From Crocodylus rhombifer (Eukaryota; Chordata; Crocodylia; Crocodylidae), in NCBI GenBank assembly GCA_038503035.1, contig JAVSML010000968.1, positions 1 through 64,000 on the forward strand: a stretch of DNA of 64,000 nt, given 5' to 3'. Position 1 is the stretch's first letter. Each line of letters opens with the position of its first letter. Below are positions 1 through 11,760 of the stretch, one piece after another. The position numbers and the translations under genes are program-made. The notes under the pieces were generated by a model, which saw nothing but the letters and a program-made list of their open reading frames with translations, searched no databases and had not been told where the DNA came from.

Positions 1-390
1 ACAAAATCCCTTGCTGGAAGGAGTAATTCCCAGGGGCAAGGGGAGGGACTTCTGGTGGGAAAGGTCAGGGGTTAGGGGGTGGGAGTTCCGGTAACAAGAT
101 GGTGACCAGGGGATCAGGCACTGGTCAAGGGGCAGAGCTATCCATGCAGCCCTTGATGGCTTGCCAAAGTTCAGTAAGCACCCCCCCCGCCTGAAATAAT
201 TGTCCGCCTCAATGTAAATGTTTGGACTTGGAACTTTCTTTTTTGCACTACAAATTCATAAAATTCCATGATCTAATAGCTTTTCTTCCCAAGTACTGTA
301 ACTGTTCACAAGTTAGGACTTAGAAAGGAAATTTTTTAACACTTATACCTTTATAATTATACCAATACTAGCCAATACAGGCCAGATGCG
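1..390. other. No recognised feature
   Basis: Ordinary non-coding sequence. I see no coding frame, repeat end or RNA gene. A short C run lies near 180. Confidence 0.5.
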
Positions 391-870
391 AGGCATGAGA
401 GGGAAGGAGTGTCAGCCCGTGTCAGCCCTGCAGGTGGTGATGATGCTCCCTGCAGTCTCCTGACCCCACTTCCCACCCTCACTGCCGCTGCTACCTCCAT
501 GGAGCAAGCCGGGGGGGAGGGGGCGCAAGGCTAGCTCCGGTGGCCTTGCCCCCTCTTCTGCTCCATCCTCTCTGCCTGCAGGGAGCAGGGCAGGGGGGTG
601 AAGCCAGTCCCTGTTCCCTCCACTCCGCTGCCGCCACCTCCAGGAAGCAGGGTGGGGGGGCAAGGCCAGTGCAGCTCCAGTGCTATGGTGGCCTTGCCCA
701 CCCCGCCTCCCCTGTGTCCCTGTCATCATGGCAGTGCTCCACTGCGCCGCCACCTCCTGTCCCAATGCTATATTCGCACTCTGACTGGTTGTTTCAATCA
801 GCCAATCAGAGTGCGAATAAAGCATTATGAACAGACTGACAGACAGATTAAGGCTTTTATATTAGAATAG
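391..870 (+). repeat. GC-rich interspersed repeat ending in a hairpin
   Basis: A GC-rich stretch with several partly repeated blocks (about 480-690) is followed by a hairpin at about 770-820. The hairpin arms read TATTCGCACTCTGA and its complement, and the stem contains CCAATCAGAGTGCGAA. A short tail follows (ACAGACTGACAGACAGATTAAGGC, then TTTTATATTAGAATAG, in two pieces). A tail of the same kind occurs in reverse at 54540-54612, so this is an interspersed family. Its class is not certain. Short GC-rich open frames on both strands here are composition effects. Confidence 0.5.
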
Positions 871-999
871 TTACATTTCTACAGTTTTGCTGCAGTATCA
901 CATGCCTCTTCTGTTATTTGGACATACTTATTCTGGAGTTTCTCAGTTTATTTTAAACCAAAGAAATGCAAGCTAAAAAAGAAAAAGCCATGCTTTTAA

Positions 1000-1367
1000 G
1001 CATTGGCGATGCGTAGGGGGTGCATGCAGGTGCAAGTGCACCCCCTGAGCTTAGTGATGCATGCCTTACGAAAAAGCACTGCTGACACTGCTGGTGGCAC
1101 CTATGAGTGGTTGCCACTCGCCACCCTTTCCCCCTGCCACTGACACTGCTGGAAGTGTCTGCAGGCAGTTCACAATTGCCACTGGCCACTGCCGACAGCA
1201 TCTGCAAGTGGTCGTCAACCACTGGTCGGTGCTCACCACCCCCTCACCCGTGCCACAAACAGTGCCACGGCTGTCTGTGGCAGCTCCATGCTTAACACTA
1301 CCAACCATGCCACCACTGCCTGCTGGAGCTTGCCATGCACCACAAGCCGCTGGGGACATACGCTGTT
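1000..1367. mobile_element. 368-bp insertion flanked by an 11-bp direct repeat
   Basis: The 11-mer CATGCTTTTAA occurs immediately before (989-999) and after (1368-1378) this segment, as expected for a target-site duplication. The insert is GC-rich. It starts with GCATTGGCGATGCGTAGGGG and contains a small palindrome around 1016-1046 (GGGGGTGCA ... TGCACCCCC). Terminal inverted repeats are weak at best. Eleven bases is longer than the 8 bp typical of hAT elements, so retrotransposition or an unclassified element is possible. The duplicated site ends in TTAA, so a TTAA-targeting transposon cannot be excluded. Confidence 0.55.
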
Positions 1368-1551
1368 CATGCTTTTAATGGAATAAGAAGGTCTACAGAG
1401 GGCTTAATACCTGTATAACTGTAAGCATTTAAATTTAGCTCTCATCAGTGTGTGTCCTTTCCTGAACCACTAAGGCATAACAGAAGAACTCTAGGGGAAG
1501 GCAATAGGAAGTAGGAAGGAACTCTTCCTTTCTTCCTTGAGAGTCTCTATA

Positions 1552-2575
1552 TAGTAGTGCAGTCTGCAGCTGGTCCTGCAGCATTGTACCTGGGGCCGAG
1601 CCCTGCCCACTCCCACCCAGGGCAGCCTGTGCAATGCTTCTGCCTGCACCTGCCAACCTGGCCCCAACCCCAGCCAGCACACAGCTTCTGGTGGGGCTGT
1701 TTCCAGTGCAGCTGCAGCCAGCCAGGTGCTGCTCTACTCCTTTCACCTCTAACAGCAGCTCCCTCTCCTGCTCCTGCCATGGTGCTCCAAGCAGGGGAGT
1801 GCTTCAGTCAGGTGGCTCCTGCTGCAGCGTGCAGGGCTCCGGCTGTAGCTCCTAGCTTCCTTCCACCCACTCTACCCACCTGGCATGATGAGATGCCACT
1901 AGAGGTGTGAGGACCAGAGCAGCACCCAGCCAGCTGCAGCCACACTGGGAACAGCCCTGCCGGAATCTGTGTGTGCTAGCTGGGGTCCAGGCCAGCAGGG
2001 ATGTTCTGCTGCCCTTGCCTCCAGCAGTGGCTCCTCCTCCTGGTCTTGCCTCTGCTGTGCTGCTCCGGGCAGGCAAGCAGGGAGAGAAGCTTCAGCAGGG
2101 TACTCCTGCCCCTTCATGCAGGGCTCTAGCTCCAGCTCCTGGCTGCTTCCCACCCCTCCACCTGTCTACAGGTAGCTGCTCATTGTGCCAGGTAGACAGA
2201 GCAAATGGAAGGCAACCAGGAGCTGGAGTCAGATTCCTGGACACTGAGGCAGAGCAGGCAGGGCTGGGATCAGAGGGTGGTGATAGCATGGGGCCAGGGC
2301 TTGGCGGCAGAGCTGTAATCTGCTCCCCACACATCCGTATGACATGTCCCGGTTCCATAAGCAGGGATGTATGGGAAGTGGATCTCTGACCTGGATCCCA
2401 GCCCCATACTGTCACTGTCCCATGATCCTGGCCCTACCTCTGCCTGCTTGTCCCACTGCCAGACACTGCTCCTCACGCGCCCATGGCCCCAGTCCATCTG
2501 CCCAGCCACATGCACCCTGCCTGCAGGGGTCTGAGGCTGGTATCCATAGAGAGTCTGCCCACCTGTGAAAGAACT
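1552..2575. repeat. GC-rich foldback/direct repeat block
   Basis: Several blocks recur in both orientations. About 1660-1750 is an inverted copy of about 1903-1995 (sharing the GCTGTTYCCAGTG-type core). About 1800-1890 recurs directly at about 2088-2170 (GCAGGGCTC ... CTAGCTCC blocks). About 2238-2290 is inverted at about 2400-2455 (GGCAGAG/CTCTGCC core). Open frames on both strands lack recognisable domains and are attributed to composition. It resembles the other foldbacks in this window, but no terminal repeats were identified. Confidence 0.5.
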
Positions 2576-2639
2576 CCCTCCCAGCCACCTCACTTTTTAG
2601 GTTGTTTGTTCCCCTTTACTCTTTCCCCTGCCCATGTGT

Positions 2640-3500
2640 CTATAAACTGGTTGCTATGCAACCACCTGGTTGCCTAGGGGATCCCCTAGGGAGGGGGGAT
2701 TATCCTCTCCCTGTGGACAGGTTTATTGTTAAACTTCCCACTTCTGGACTGGGACGGCAGTCCTAAGTCCTTCCTCAAGGTGAGAACTGACCTTACTCAA
2801 ACCCACTGGTCAGCATCAGTGATGCTGAGAAAATAACTGATGTTGGCTGGGTCCAGGTGGTGAGCTCAAAAGGGCTATTTAAGAGGGTCCCTCCAGGAAT
2901 AAGACAGGAAGACATTTTTAAAGCACTGACATAGGAACATGGACCTCCGCAGCTCTCTCTCATTCTCTGGATGCAGAAGTGAATAACTTATCAGAAACCT
3001 AACAAGGAACTTAGTTGACTGTAATCTAGTTGCATATCAAAAGGCTGACAAGCCACTCAGATTTGCTCAAGGTTTGTTTTCTTTCTGTATTTTGCTATTG
3101 GTATTCCTTCCTCCCCCTGCTTTCCCTCCACCCCATCCCTCATTGATCAATAAATCTATGTTTCAGCACACCTCACTGTGTGTGCTTAGGAGGGAAGGGA
3201 CCTGCTAAGGTGGGAGGCTGCTAGTGAATGCTTCGGCTAATAGAAGCACCCAGATATAACCTGCTGCTGTTAAGCAACCCTTAAGTCTACAGGGTCCATG
3301 TATTCCGGGTAACACAGGGCCCAGACAAAGACCTGAGTGGTGGCAGCACAGCCCCAGGGTGTGCTCCAGGGAGGGGGTCAGCCAGATGTATGCACCCCAG
3401 GGTAGGCACTCGGAGCTTGGTTTTTGGGTCAGGTGCAGTGAAGCAGGTAGCTCAGCACAGGAGCACCCCCTACTGACCTGCCATACTGCCCACTCACTCT
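2640..3500 (+). mobile_element. LTR-like retroviral remnant (tentative)
   Basis: This stretch has the layout of a long terminal repeat: a CTATTTAAGAG TATA-like box near 2876, then a pyrimidine-rich stretch, then AATAAA near 3149 in TGATCAATAAATCTATG, then a U5-like region. Exact TG and CA ends and a target duplication were not found. It could also be an unrelated intronic repeat with a chance promoter/polyA pair. Confidence 0.3.
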
Positions 3501-3505
3501 GTCTA

Positions 3506-4060
3506 GTAGGGCTGTGCAAAATTTTGCTACCATTTTTGTTTCTACGCTGCTTCAACCTGTTTTGAGGTTGAAACAGCAAAATTAAAATGAAGCAGATATG
3601 GTTGAAATAGCCTCGAAATGAAATGAGGCAAGTCGAAAAGTTTTGCTGTTTCAATGCTGTTTCAATGTTTCACCCATAGGCTATAATGGGGAAGGTCAAA
3701 ACAGTGTATAACTTTGTCATTTCTGACCAGATTTGGATAAACTTGCAGAAATGGTATCCCCATCTGAGGGCATAAAGTGTGCCAAGTTTCAGGAAGATAC
3801 GTGTAGGGGGTTTAGAGAAACTGCACACCAAAATCTTGACAGCAAAGCTCATGTCACATGTATGTGTTAAGCTACAGTGGGGTCAAAAGTGCAGGGATGC
3901 TAGCCCCTGCTGAAGCCACAAAACCTGCCATGTTTCAAGGAAATAGGTGCAGGGGGTTCAGAGAAATGGCACCCCAAAATCTTGAGAGCAAAACTCATGT
4001 CACGTGTATGTGTTAAGCCACAGTGGGGTCAAAACCACAGGGTTGGTAGCCCCTGGAGTC
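3506..4060. repeat. Interspersed repeat with TGTGCAAA terminus and a 146-bp tandem unit
   Basis: It begins AGGGCTGTGCAAAATTTTGC, matching (inverted) the end of a repeat at about 16895-16910 (GTTTGCACAGC), which suggests a hAT-type terminal inverted repeat. From 3781 a 146-bp unit is repeated: unit 1 starts GCCAAGTTTCAGGAAG at 3781, unit 2 starts GCCATGTTTCAAGGAA at 3927. Both contain CATGTATGTGTTAAG and GTGGGGTCAAAA. A weaker partial unit may precede 3781. No coding capacity. Confidence 0.55.
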
Positions 4061-4077
4061 TGCCAGGAAGCTGAATC

Positions 4078-4259
4078 TGCCTGTGGGGCCACTCCTGCCC
4101 TGCCATATACCCAGAAACAGTGGGACTGGCCACATACACCACAGCCTCAGGCTACCCCCTGCATCTGAGCTGGGGTGGGCCTGAGGGACTCATGGTGGGC
4201 CAGACAGAATCCCTTGGTGGGCCAGATCTGGCCCACAGGATGCATTTTGCCCACCTCTG
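4078..4259. mobile_element. hAT-like terminal fragment
   Basis: The sequence ends GCATTTTGCCCACCTCTG, nearly the same terminus as the complete hAT element at 62230-63613 (TATTTTGCCCACCCCTG). Before it come tandem GGGCCAGATCTGGCCCA-like phrases. The opposite terminus is not found, so this is a partial or internally rearranged copy. Confidence 0.5.
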
Positions 4260-4289
4260 TCTTAACCTGTCTTTTGGCAATGACAGCCC

Positions 4290-5392
4290 TTCCTGCAAAC
4301 TTTTTGCCACTTCTCCATTCCATGTGGCCAGAGGCTTAAGGCCCCTACCTTCATCCCACAGCCCTTTCACTGACTGCCTAAGGCTCACATGCGACACACA
4401 GAAGCTGCTTGTGGCATATGTGCCCTGGGTTACCCACACATTTTATTGTTTTGCACCTCTTGGGCTGAGAATTACAAAGAAAAACAAAATAAAAGTATTT
4501 TCTTAGAAGTATCCTTAGGAAACTGTATGCCATAGACATAAACTGTATGCAGGTGTCACTGCAGTCTCCTGGAATAGCCTGCACCCCCCCCTCAGTTGAA
4601 GTCCTCTCAGTGGGGTTGCCCCTAGACACCACCAGCTCAGGACCTAGATGGGCAGCACCCTCAGGGTCTGAGTAATTCTAAGGTGTCCCTGAGGGCTGGC
4701 TCTAAGGCAGTGTCACCCCATGGGATCTTAGTGTCATGATGTTGTTTAGCAGAGTTACTGACTCCTTGTGGGGAAGTGACGTTGGAAGCCTTGGGCTAGG
4801 TTTAATTGGGACACCCATTATGGAGGAAACCCATTTAATTAGGACACCCATCATGGAGGGTGCTACTGTTTCTGTCCTCTGCACTTGGGTCCTATGGCTG
4901 GGTGGTACAGGGCTCTTTCCCTTTCCCTCCCTATTCTGTCTAAGTGGCATGGAGTTCTTCTCCCCACCCCTCCAAACAGTACGCACCCCTTCTCTACATG
5001 CAACATGGAAGTGTTCCTCCCTCCCCTTGTCCCCATCCCTCCAGTTGGGCAACTTCCCTGAAAGAACCTGCTTGGCTGCATGTGGCTATTTCTGCCCTTC
5101 CCCTCCATCTCGACCAAGTTTGCACTGTAGCAGCTAAGTGACCAGCTAAGTGAGTAGAGTGCAGTAGGCAGGATGAGCTCTGCCACCTTGGACCCTACCA
5201 GCTTTCCAGTTAGAGCTGCATAGGCCCAGTGAAAAGTAATGTACCCCTATAGCCCCAGATGCCAACCTGCCCCTCTCCTCCCTTCTTTACTCACAGCCCT
5301 GCCCCACCCCTCACATGCCACACACAGTGGCTGCACATGACACTTGTGGCACATGTACTGCAGGTTGGCCACTCTTGAGCTACATCATTCAA
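4290..5392. repeat. Two related repeat fragments and a 31-bp duplication
   Basis: About 4380-4440 and about 5310-5385 resemble each other (GACACACAG ... CTTGTGGCA ... TTACCCAC versus CCACACACAGTGG ... CTTGTGGCA ... TTGGCCAC), consistent with ends of one hAT-like family. Between them, about 4798-4862 is a two-unit direct repeat (TTTAATTGGGACACCCAT, then TTTAATTAGGACACCCAT). No gene is recognised here. Confidence 0.4.
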
Positions 5393-8028
5393 ACAACAAC
5401 TGTACTACTGTTCTCCTAAACTTGGCATCTTCTGTAATGCTAAATCCAGTGCTCACTGCTTAGCAAAACTCCATGCCAGCACTTTACAGATCTTTGAAAC
5501 TGGTATATTTATAAATAAAGTAGAGAATGCCACTTGAACTCTGGTACAGTGAATCTTGATGTTTGTTGAAAGAGGTGCCTCACCCAGTTAGCAACACAGC
5601 AAGATATGCTGTATTATCCATTTTGACATCACACACTTTGTGAGCTAGTCCTTGGAAGAGCTAAGACAACTAACAGGAAGACAAACTGAATAGTTTAGCT
5701 CTTCTAACATAAAAATCTGGAATCCTCTAGTGTATACATCTTTCCTCCAATGAGGAGTCAAGTTTTAGGAGGAAAATAGGCAAGCTGACTGTAGGTTTCT
5801 ATACATTGTCCATATGAAATATCAGGTAGGAAGAATCAGATACGAGACCTGTAGCTTACTCCTTCTCCTGTCCACAGTGATAACCACAGGAAGGTCACTT
5901 CAGGGGGAGGTAAAGTAAGAAGTATTCTGAAGTAGATGTGGGTCTTGAAAGGAAGATATTGGTGTACTAAGTAGGAGCAAAGTTTCTGACTGGTGTTTAG
6001 AAGGCTTTTGACAATATTTGATGCCCCTGGGTGAGAAAAAAAATAAATGTCTATATAGGTGGATAGTATGCTGTACTTACTATCAACTGGACTTTACTGG
6101 AACTGAACAAAAGCCAGAATGTTTCACATGCAGGAAATATTTATGGATCTGCAGTGTTATAATCTATATAGGATCCAGACCCTCCTAGGATATCTTGTCT
6201 AAAGCAGTCCCTGACCATGGATTTCAACCAGTAAAAATCTAGAATGTCCCATACAGGGACTTTGAGCACATATGGAGTATCTGACCATGGTATTATGAAA
6301 TCTGGAATCAAAAACATGATTGCCAGCTAAGTATCCATCTCTCCAAGGTCTAGCAGTCAAACCTGATCAGGCCATGTTTCAAGTTCTACCTACCATGGGT
6401 ATGTTGCAAAGATACCGGATGGTGCCAAGATTTTTTTGCTCATCTGGTATCTCATCAAAAAGTGCACAGGCCGGAGCAGAGCTGCATGGGTCTCAGGTGA
6501 AGCACAGAAGAAGTAAAAGGTACATGGATATGTACAGAGGTCCAACATTCCTAAACTTGTTTATAAATAGGGATCCTTCCTGAAAGAGGAAACCTTCTTT
6601 TAACCTGGACTTGATTTTATGAATTGTATGATTCCCATGGGGTAAAAAGTCATTTTTTGTAATTCACTAAGAAATCGTACCTATGAGTTAGCCTCAGCTT
6701 CAGAATGCAAGGACTCTACCTGTTGGTTTCCCATTGACCAATAAAGCTTTCTTTTATTCAAGAAAAGTTGTTTGCTTTGCTGCATGTGACTTTAGGTGCA
6801 CTCTGTCCCCTTAAAAAGGCAAAGTCTTATTTTAGGGACTCAGCCAAAAGGTAGGTTTCTGTGGGGGCCACAGATAATCAGGGAGTCAGGAACCAAAAGT
6901 ATTGATCCCAGAGTCTAAGGAGTCAGGGGATAACCCTGGCTGATGGAGCTACACCTGGGCTGGCTTAAGGGAGCATTCCAAAAGTACTGCAAATGCTCCC
7001 CTGGAGAATCCACAACAGAAAGGTGTAGGATCTATATCATCTTTGCAGAAGTTCCTAATGCTATCTATATACGCATGAAGTATAGCTTGATAGTACTCAT
7101 GGGGCACGTCTACTGTTACTACCCAGTCCCGGCAGTGCACGGGTCATTTCTAACACTACTGCACAGTAGTATTGATGTCATTGTTTGTGCCTGTTGACAC
7201 TATGCCAATGTAGTGATGAGTTACATGGAGAGGAGGAGATGATCAAGTTGCTGGAAGTACAGCTAAAGACACTTTTGAAGTTCAAACAGAATTCTGAGTA
7301 GGTGATGGATGAAAGAAAAGGTAAAGTTGTATATACAGATAAGAAAAATATATAGTTTCATGGGAAACATTTAGAAGAAGAGGAGGAACCACAAGAGACG
7401 TGATTGTAAGAACAAGGCAAAGGAAACAGACTATTGGAGGTGGAGCAGAATTAAGGAACTGGTTTAGTGTGTCACTAGATGAAGAGAAGAAACAGACAAG
7501 ATCATATCAAATGGGGTGGCATGGAAGAAGAGAAGAGCACCTACTCCCATTTAACAAGGGATTGCATGTAATGGTGGAATGCAATTAGTGGGCAGCTAGA
7601 GCAGAGCTAGCAGCTAGAAATTAAGTGGCTGAGATACGAGCCTACAGACTTGGGAACAAGTTGTAATTCAGTAAGACAGAACTCTGGATAGGTAGTTGAG
7701 TAGGGACTGCACTACAAGAGAAGCAAGATGATTAAGACTAAGGAGAAACCTCAGAAAGGGGGTAGGAAATATGACCAGAAGAGGTTATACTCCTGGGAAA
7801 CATAAAGCTAGACCCTGATCCAGAGCAAGCAGCCTGGCTCTGAGCTCAGGAATGATTGGTATCCCAGTCAAACCAAACTGTTAGTGGGAAGAAGCTGCAG
7901 GCTGGGAGGGAGCCAGTAGATATCAGTAGATATTTGCAGCAGTATCAAAACCCAAGATGGGATTTGAGTTTAAATTACAGATTGGTTGGTCTGTATTTAT
8001 GTCTTTTTAATTGGAGGTTTAGGTTGTG
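5393..8028. other. Unassigned intronic sequence
   Basis: Mostly AT-balanced unique sequence with no domain, splice-flanked conserved frame or recognisable transposon. AATAAA with a downstream T-rich stretch at 6740-6745 could be the polyA end of a decayed retroelement, but nothing upstream supports that. Short frames at 6320-6583 and 6943-7197 have no recognisable motif. Confidence 0.45.
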
Positions 8029-8036
8029 GCTATAGG

Positions 8037-8308
8037 ACAGGGGCTCCCACTGTTTTTATGCTGAAGACCGGCAAACCGTGGACCGGAAGTGACCGGCATA
8101 CTGTGGGCAGGCAGCCAACCCTTTTTTATACTCAGTATACTCAGTATAAAAAAGGGTTGGCTGCCAGTCCACAGTATGCTGTCACTTGCAGTCTGCAGTT
8201 TGCTGGTCCACAGTCACTTCTGGTCCGCAGCAGCCAACCCTCCTGCAGACCGGCAGCCAACCCTTTGCAGCCTGGTACTGGGCCATGGCCTGGGGGTTGG
8301 GACCCCTT
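8037..8308. mobile_element. Palindromic non-autonomous hAT element with 8-bp TSDs
   Basis: It is flanked by identical 8-mers GCTATAGG at 8029-8036 and 8309-8316. The termini are inverted repeats (ACAGGGGCTCCCA at the left; the complement of the right end reads AAGGGGTCCCA). The interior is a long palindrome: 8110-8165 is 56 bp with a single mismatched pair, centred on TCAGTATACTCA, and weaker symmetry extends to about 8067-8205. TIR plus 8-bp duplication identifies hAT-type transposition. It has no coding capacity and must have used a transposase supplied in trans. Confidence 0.8.
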
Positions 8309-8316
8309 GCTATAGG

Positions 8317-9446
8317 GGTGGCAGATATCATGGTGGGTGCCTCAGAGGCACTCCATGCTATAAGGGTGGATGCCAGGATAGAGCCCTGCAGGGTCCCTGT
8401 GGGATGAGTGGACAGAAACCTTGCAAGGGCTGGGATGGAGAGGTGGTAGCTTTGCCAGCATTTGGAACCTGATGAGCTGGAGCAGTCCTGCCAGGTCCAG
8501 GAGCCCAGAGGACTGGACTGAGTAGCTATGAAGTAAGTGGTTATGAATATGGCTGGGTACATGAAACAGAGTAGACCTGTGAGGCATGGACATAGCTATG
8601 TGTGTGAGCTAGAGGCCATGGCTAGTGGCCATGAGGTTAGTCAGGCAAAGAATGCTTTAGCTAGTGGACTTAGAATCCATTGCAGTAAACTGAGGTAGAC
8701 TGAGGCTTGCTCTGGGATCCTGGAGTAGCCTCCCTAATCAACATAAAACCTCCATCATGGTGTGGCAGGTGAGCCAGAAAAGGGGAGGTACCCTGAGGAG
8801 TTGGAATCGGGCAGGTGGACTGGTTCCCCCTGGTGGCTGAATGATCACCTTCAGACCTGCTACATCCCAAAAGATAAAATACAGTTTGCAGGTGATATCA
8901 GCCCACGAAGAATAGAGGAAACATGAAAGACAATCAAAAGGCAAAGAACAGCTGAAAGACTGAAAGAAAAAAAAAGACCAGAGAGAGATATGAGCTGCAA
9001 TAAGAGACAGGATTATTCTACTGAGAACTTGCTTCTAAGGAGAATAAATAATCAAGTATAAGGGAAAGACAGAAAACAGAACGATGTACTGTCTACTGAA
9101 ATATATATGGGAACTAACATTGAAGAGAATTCCAGTGGATATAGGGAAGCATCCATTAATCATTCTAAAAACTGAAGTAATCCTCACTGGAACTTTTCCC
9201 ATCCCAAGAGGAGAAGGAAAAGGGTGGGGCAAGAAAATGAAGATTAATATACTAGGGCTACAAGGAAGGTGGTGGTGATCACTGCCAGACATCAACAGAT
9301 TGATGACTTAGTGTTTGAGCTCCACTTTAATAAGTGAGGAAATAGACCTCCATGATTAATACTGGTCCAACTAAGAAAACAAGCTTTAACATAGGAACTC
9401 ATCAAGGAAAGCTGGGGAAAATCCAAAAAAATCTCAGAAGCCCATG
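8317..9446. other. Unassigned intronic sequence
   Basis: No recognised gene or repeat end. Short frames on both strands lack motifs. Confidence 0.4.
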
Positions 9447-9523
9447 GTGCGCAGCCCCAGCAGCTGGTGGCAGCAGCAGCAGGCAAGGTGCTCAGGGCAC
9501 AGGTGCCTGGCAGGGTGCGGCTC

Positions 9524-11760
9524 ATAGTTTCATAGTTTCTAGGGTTGGAAGGGACCTGAGCAGATCATCAAGTCCGACCCCCTGCCATGGCAGGAAAGAA
9601 TACCGGGGGTTAAATGACCCCAGCAAGGTGTTCATCTAACCTCCTCTTAAACACCCCCAGGGTAGGAGCCTGCACCACTTCTCTTGGAAGCTGGTTGCAG
9701 ACCCTGACGGTGAAGTAGCGCCTCCTGATGTCTAGCCTAAACCTACCCTCTGCCAGCTTGTGACCGTTATTCCTGGTCACTCCTGGCGGTGCTCGGGGAA
9801 ACAGTGACTTCCCCAATGCCTGCTGATCCCCCCTGAATAGTTTACAACAGGCCACAAGATCCCCACTCAGCCTTCTCTTTTGGAGGCTGAACAGGTTCAG
9901 GTCCCGCAGCCTGTCCTCATAGGGCCTGCCCTGCTGTCCCCTGATCATACGAGTGGCCCTCCTCTGGACCCTTTCCATGCTGTCCACATCCCTCTTGAAG
10001 TGTGGCGCCCAGAACTGGATGCAGTACTCCAGCTGCGGCCTGACCAGTGCCGCATAGAGGGGGAGGATCACCTCCCTGGACCTGCTCGAGATGCATCTGT
10101 GGATGCATGCCAAGGTGCAGTTGGCCTTCCTGACTGCCTCTCCACACTGCCGGCCCATGTTCATCTTGGAGTCAATGATGACCCCCAGATCCCTTTCCGC
10201 CTCCGTGCTGACAAGAGGGGAGTTCCCCAACCTGTAGGTATGGTGCCGGCTGTTCCTCCCGAGGTGCATCACCTTGCACTTGTCTGTGTTGAAGCCCATC
10301 CTATTCTCATCCGCCCACCCTTGTAACCTGTCTAGGTCTGATTGTAGCCTGTTGCATCCCTCCAATGTGCCCACGTCCCCCCACATCTTAGTGTCATCAG
10401 CAAATTTGAACAGGGTGCTTTTTACCCCCTCATCCAAGTCCCTGATGAAGATGTTGAACAGTGCGGGCCCGAGGACCGAGCCCTGCGGAACCCCACTGCC
10501 CACGTCCCTCCAGGTTGAGAAGGACCCATCCACTACCACCCACCAGCCACCTGGCGACCTATTTGACTGTGTGGGTGTCTACACACAGCCCCCCAGTTTC
10601 TTAATGAGAACAGGGTGAGAGACAGTGTCAAAAGCCTTCCGGAAGTCCAGGAAGATTATATCTACTGCTACCCCTGCGTCTAACTATCTGGTGATCTAAT
10701 CATAAAAGGCCACCAGGTTGGTCTGACAGGACCTGCCACTGATGAACCCATGTTGGTTGCCCCTAAGCATGCAGTCCCCTGCTGGCCCCTCCTGGATGTG
10801 TGCCAGCATAATTTTCTCGAACAGCTTGCCTAGGATTGAGGTGAGACTAACTGGCCTATAGTTTCCCGGGTCCTCCTTCCTGCCTTTTTTGAAGATGGGG
10901 ACCACGTTGGCCCTCTTCCAGTCCTCCGGTACCTCACCAGAGCACCACGAGTGCTCATAAAGTTGTGCCAGGGGACGTGCAATGACCCCGGCCAGTTCCT
11001 TTAGAACTCTAGGGTGGAGATCATCCGGGTCGGCTGGCTTGAATACGTCCAACCTCTCCAGAAGCTCCCTAACTAAATCCTCGCTAACCCGTGGCCCAGG
11101 TGTGCCTCCCCCAGGGCCCGAGGGGGGGCCCAGCAGGGAGGTGGCTGTTCTGGTCCCTACTTAGGAAGACGGAGGCAAAGAAATCGTTAAACATGTTAGC
11201 TTTGCCGTCTGGTGTGACGACCAAGTTTCCCATGGAAACTGCAAGGGCCCCACATTACCCGGGACCTTCTTTTTACCCCCTATGTATTTAAAAAAGGACT
11301 TCTTATTGTCCTTAATCTGGGAAGCTAGCCCCAGTTCCATCTCTCCCCCTACATCCCCGAGCAACTACAGAATAGCCCTCCCTGGTGATGACCCCTTCCT
11401 TCCATTGGGTGTAAGCCTCCTTTTTAGCAAGGAGACACTCCTGGATGCTTTTGGTGAGCCACGGAGGCTTGTGTGCTCTCCTGCTCCCTTTGATCCTCAT
11501 TGGGATTACCTTCCTTTGGGCTTGGAGGATCGCCTCCTTAAGGAGCGACCACTCTCCTTGGACACCTGGCTCCCCTCCCCTCTGGGACCTCAGCGCTTCT
11601 CCAACTATCCTCCTTAGCTCGCTGAAGTCTGCCCTCCTAAAATCTAGGGCCGCTGCCTTGCTGCATGCCTTTGCCACCTTGCACTGGATGGTGAATTCCA
11701 GCAGGCGATGATCACTATTGCCCAGGTGGTCGAGCACCCACAGCCCCCTCACCAGGTCAT
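9524..11760 (-). mobile_element. CR1 LINE, 5'-truncated, relatively young
   Basis: Read on the minus strand, it runs from the end of the endonuclease domain (NSDHRLLEF) through the reverse transcriptase to the CR1 3' end, with tail motif GGTCGGACTAGATGATCTGC and terminal AACTATGAAACTATG. The family normally carries a second ORF with APE endonuclease plus RT; here the 5' half is missing, as is usual for CR1. It closely resembles the copy at 36370-37199. Comparison with the empty site near 20829 shows at most a 1-2 bp target duplication. Confidence 0.92.
9610..11752 (-). pseudogene. CR1 ORF2 relic (endonuclease end plus reverse transcriptase)
   Basis: Three main frame segments cover the protein: 11752-11312 (SDH endonuclease motif and linker), 11052-10696 (NVVPIFKKGRKEDPGNYRPV, RT motifs 1-2) and 10539-9610 (SGVPQGSVLGPALFN, then FADDTKMW, then thumb and C-terminus ending HLAGVI). 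Motif A, FLDFRKAFDT, is readable between the last two, but there are in-frame stops on either side of it. All RT catalytic aspartates are therefore still present, while stops and frameshifts break the protein. The N-terminal endonuclease is absent. It acted in target-primed reverse transcription when intact. Confidence 0.88.

Noticed and set aside
6740..6745. PolyA signal of a host gene
   Set aside because: No coding sequence or exon upstream supports a transcript end here.
9880..10326. 148-codon plus-strand frame
   Set aside because: Antisense to the CR1 reverse transcriptase, whose motifs are clear on the other strand.
9610..10539. Functional CR1 reverse transcriptase
   Set aside because: The frame is open for 309 codons, but upstream stops and a missing endonuclease half mean the element cannot be active.
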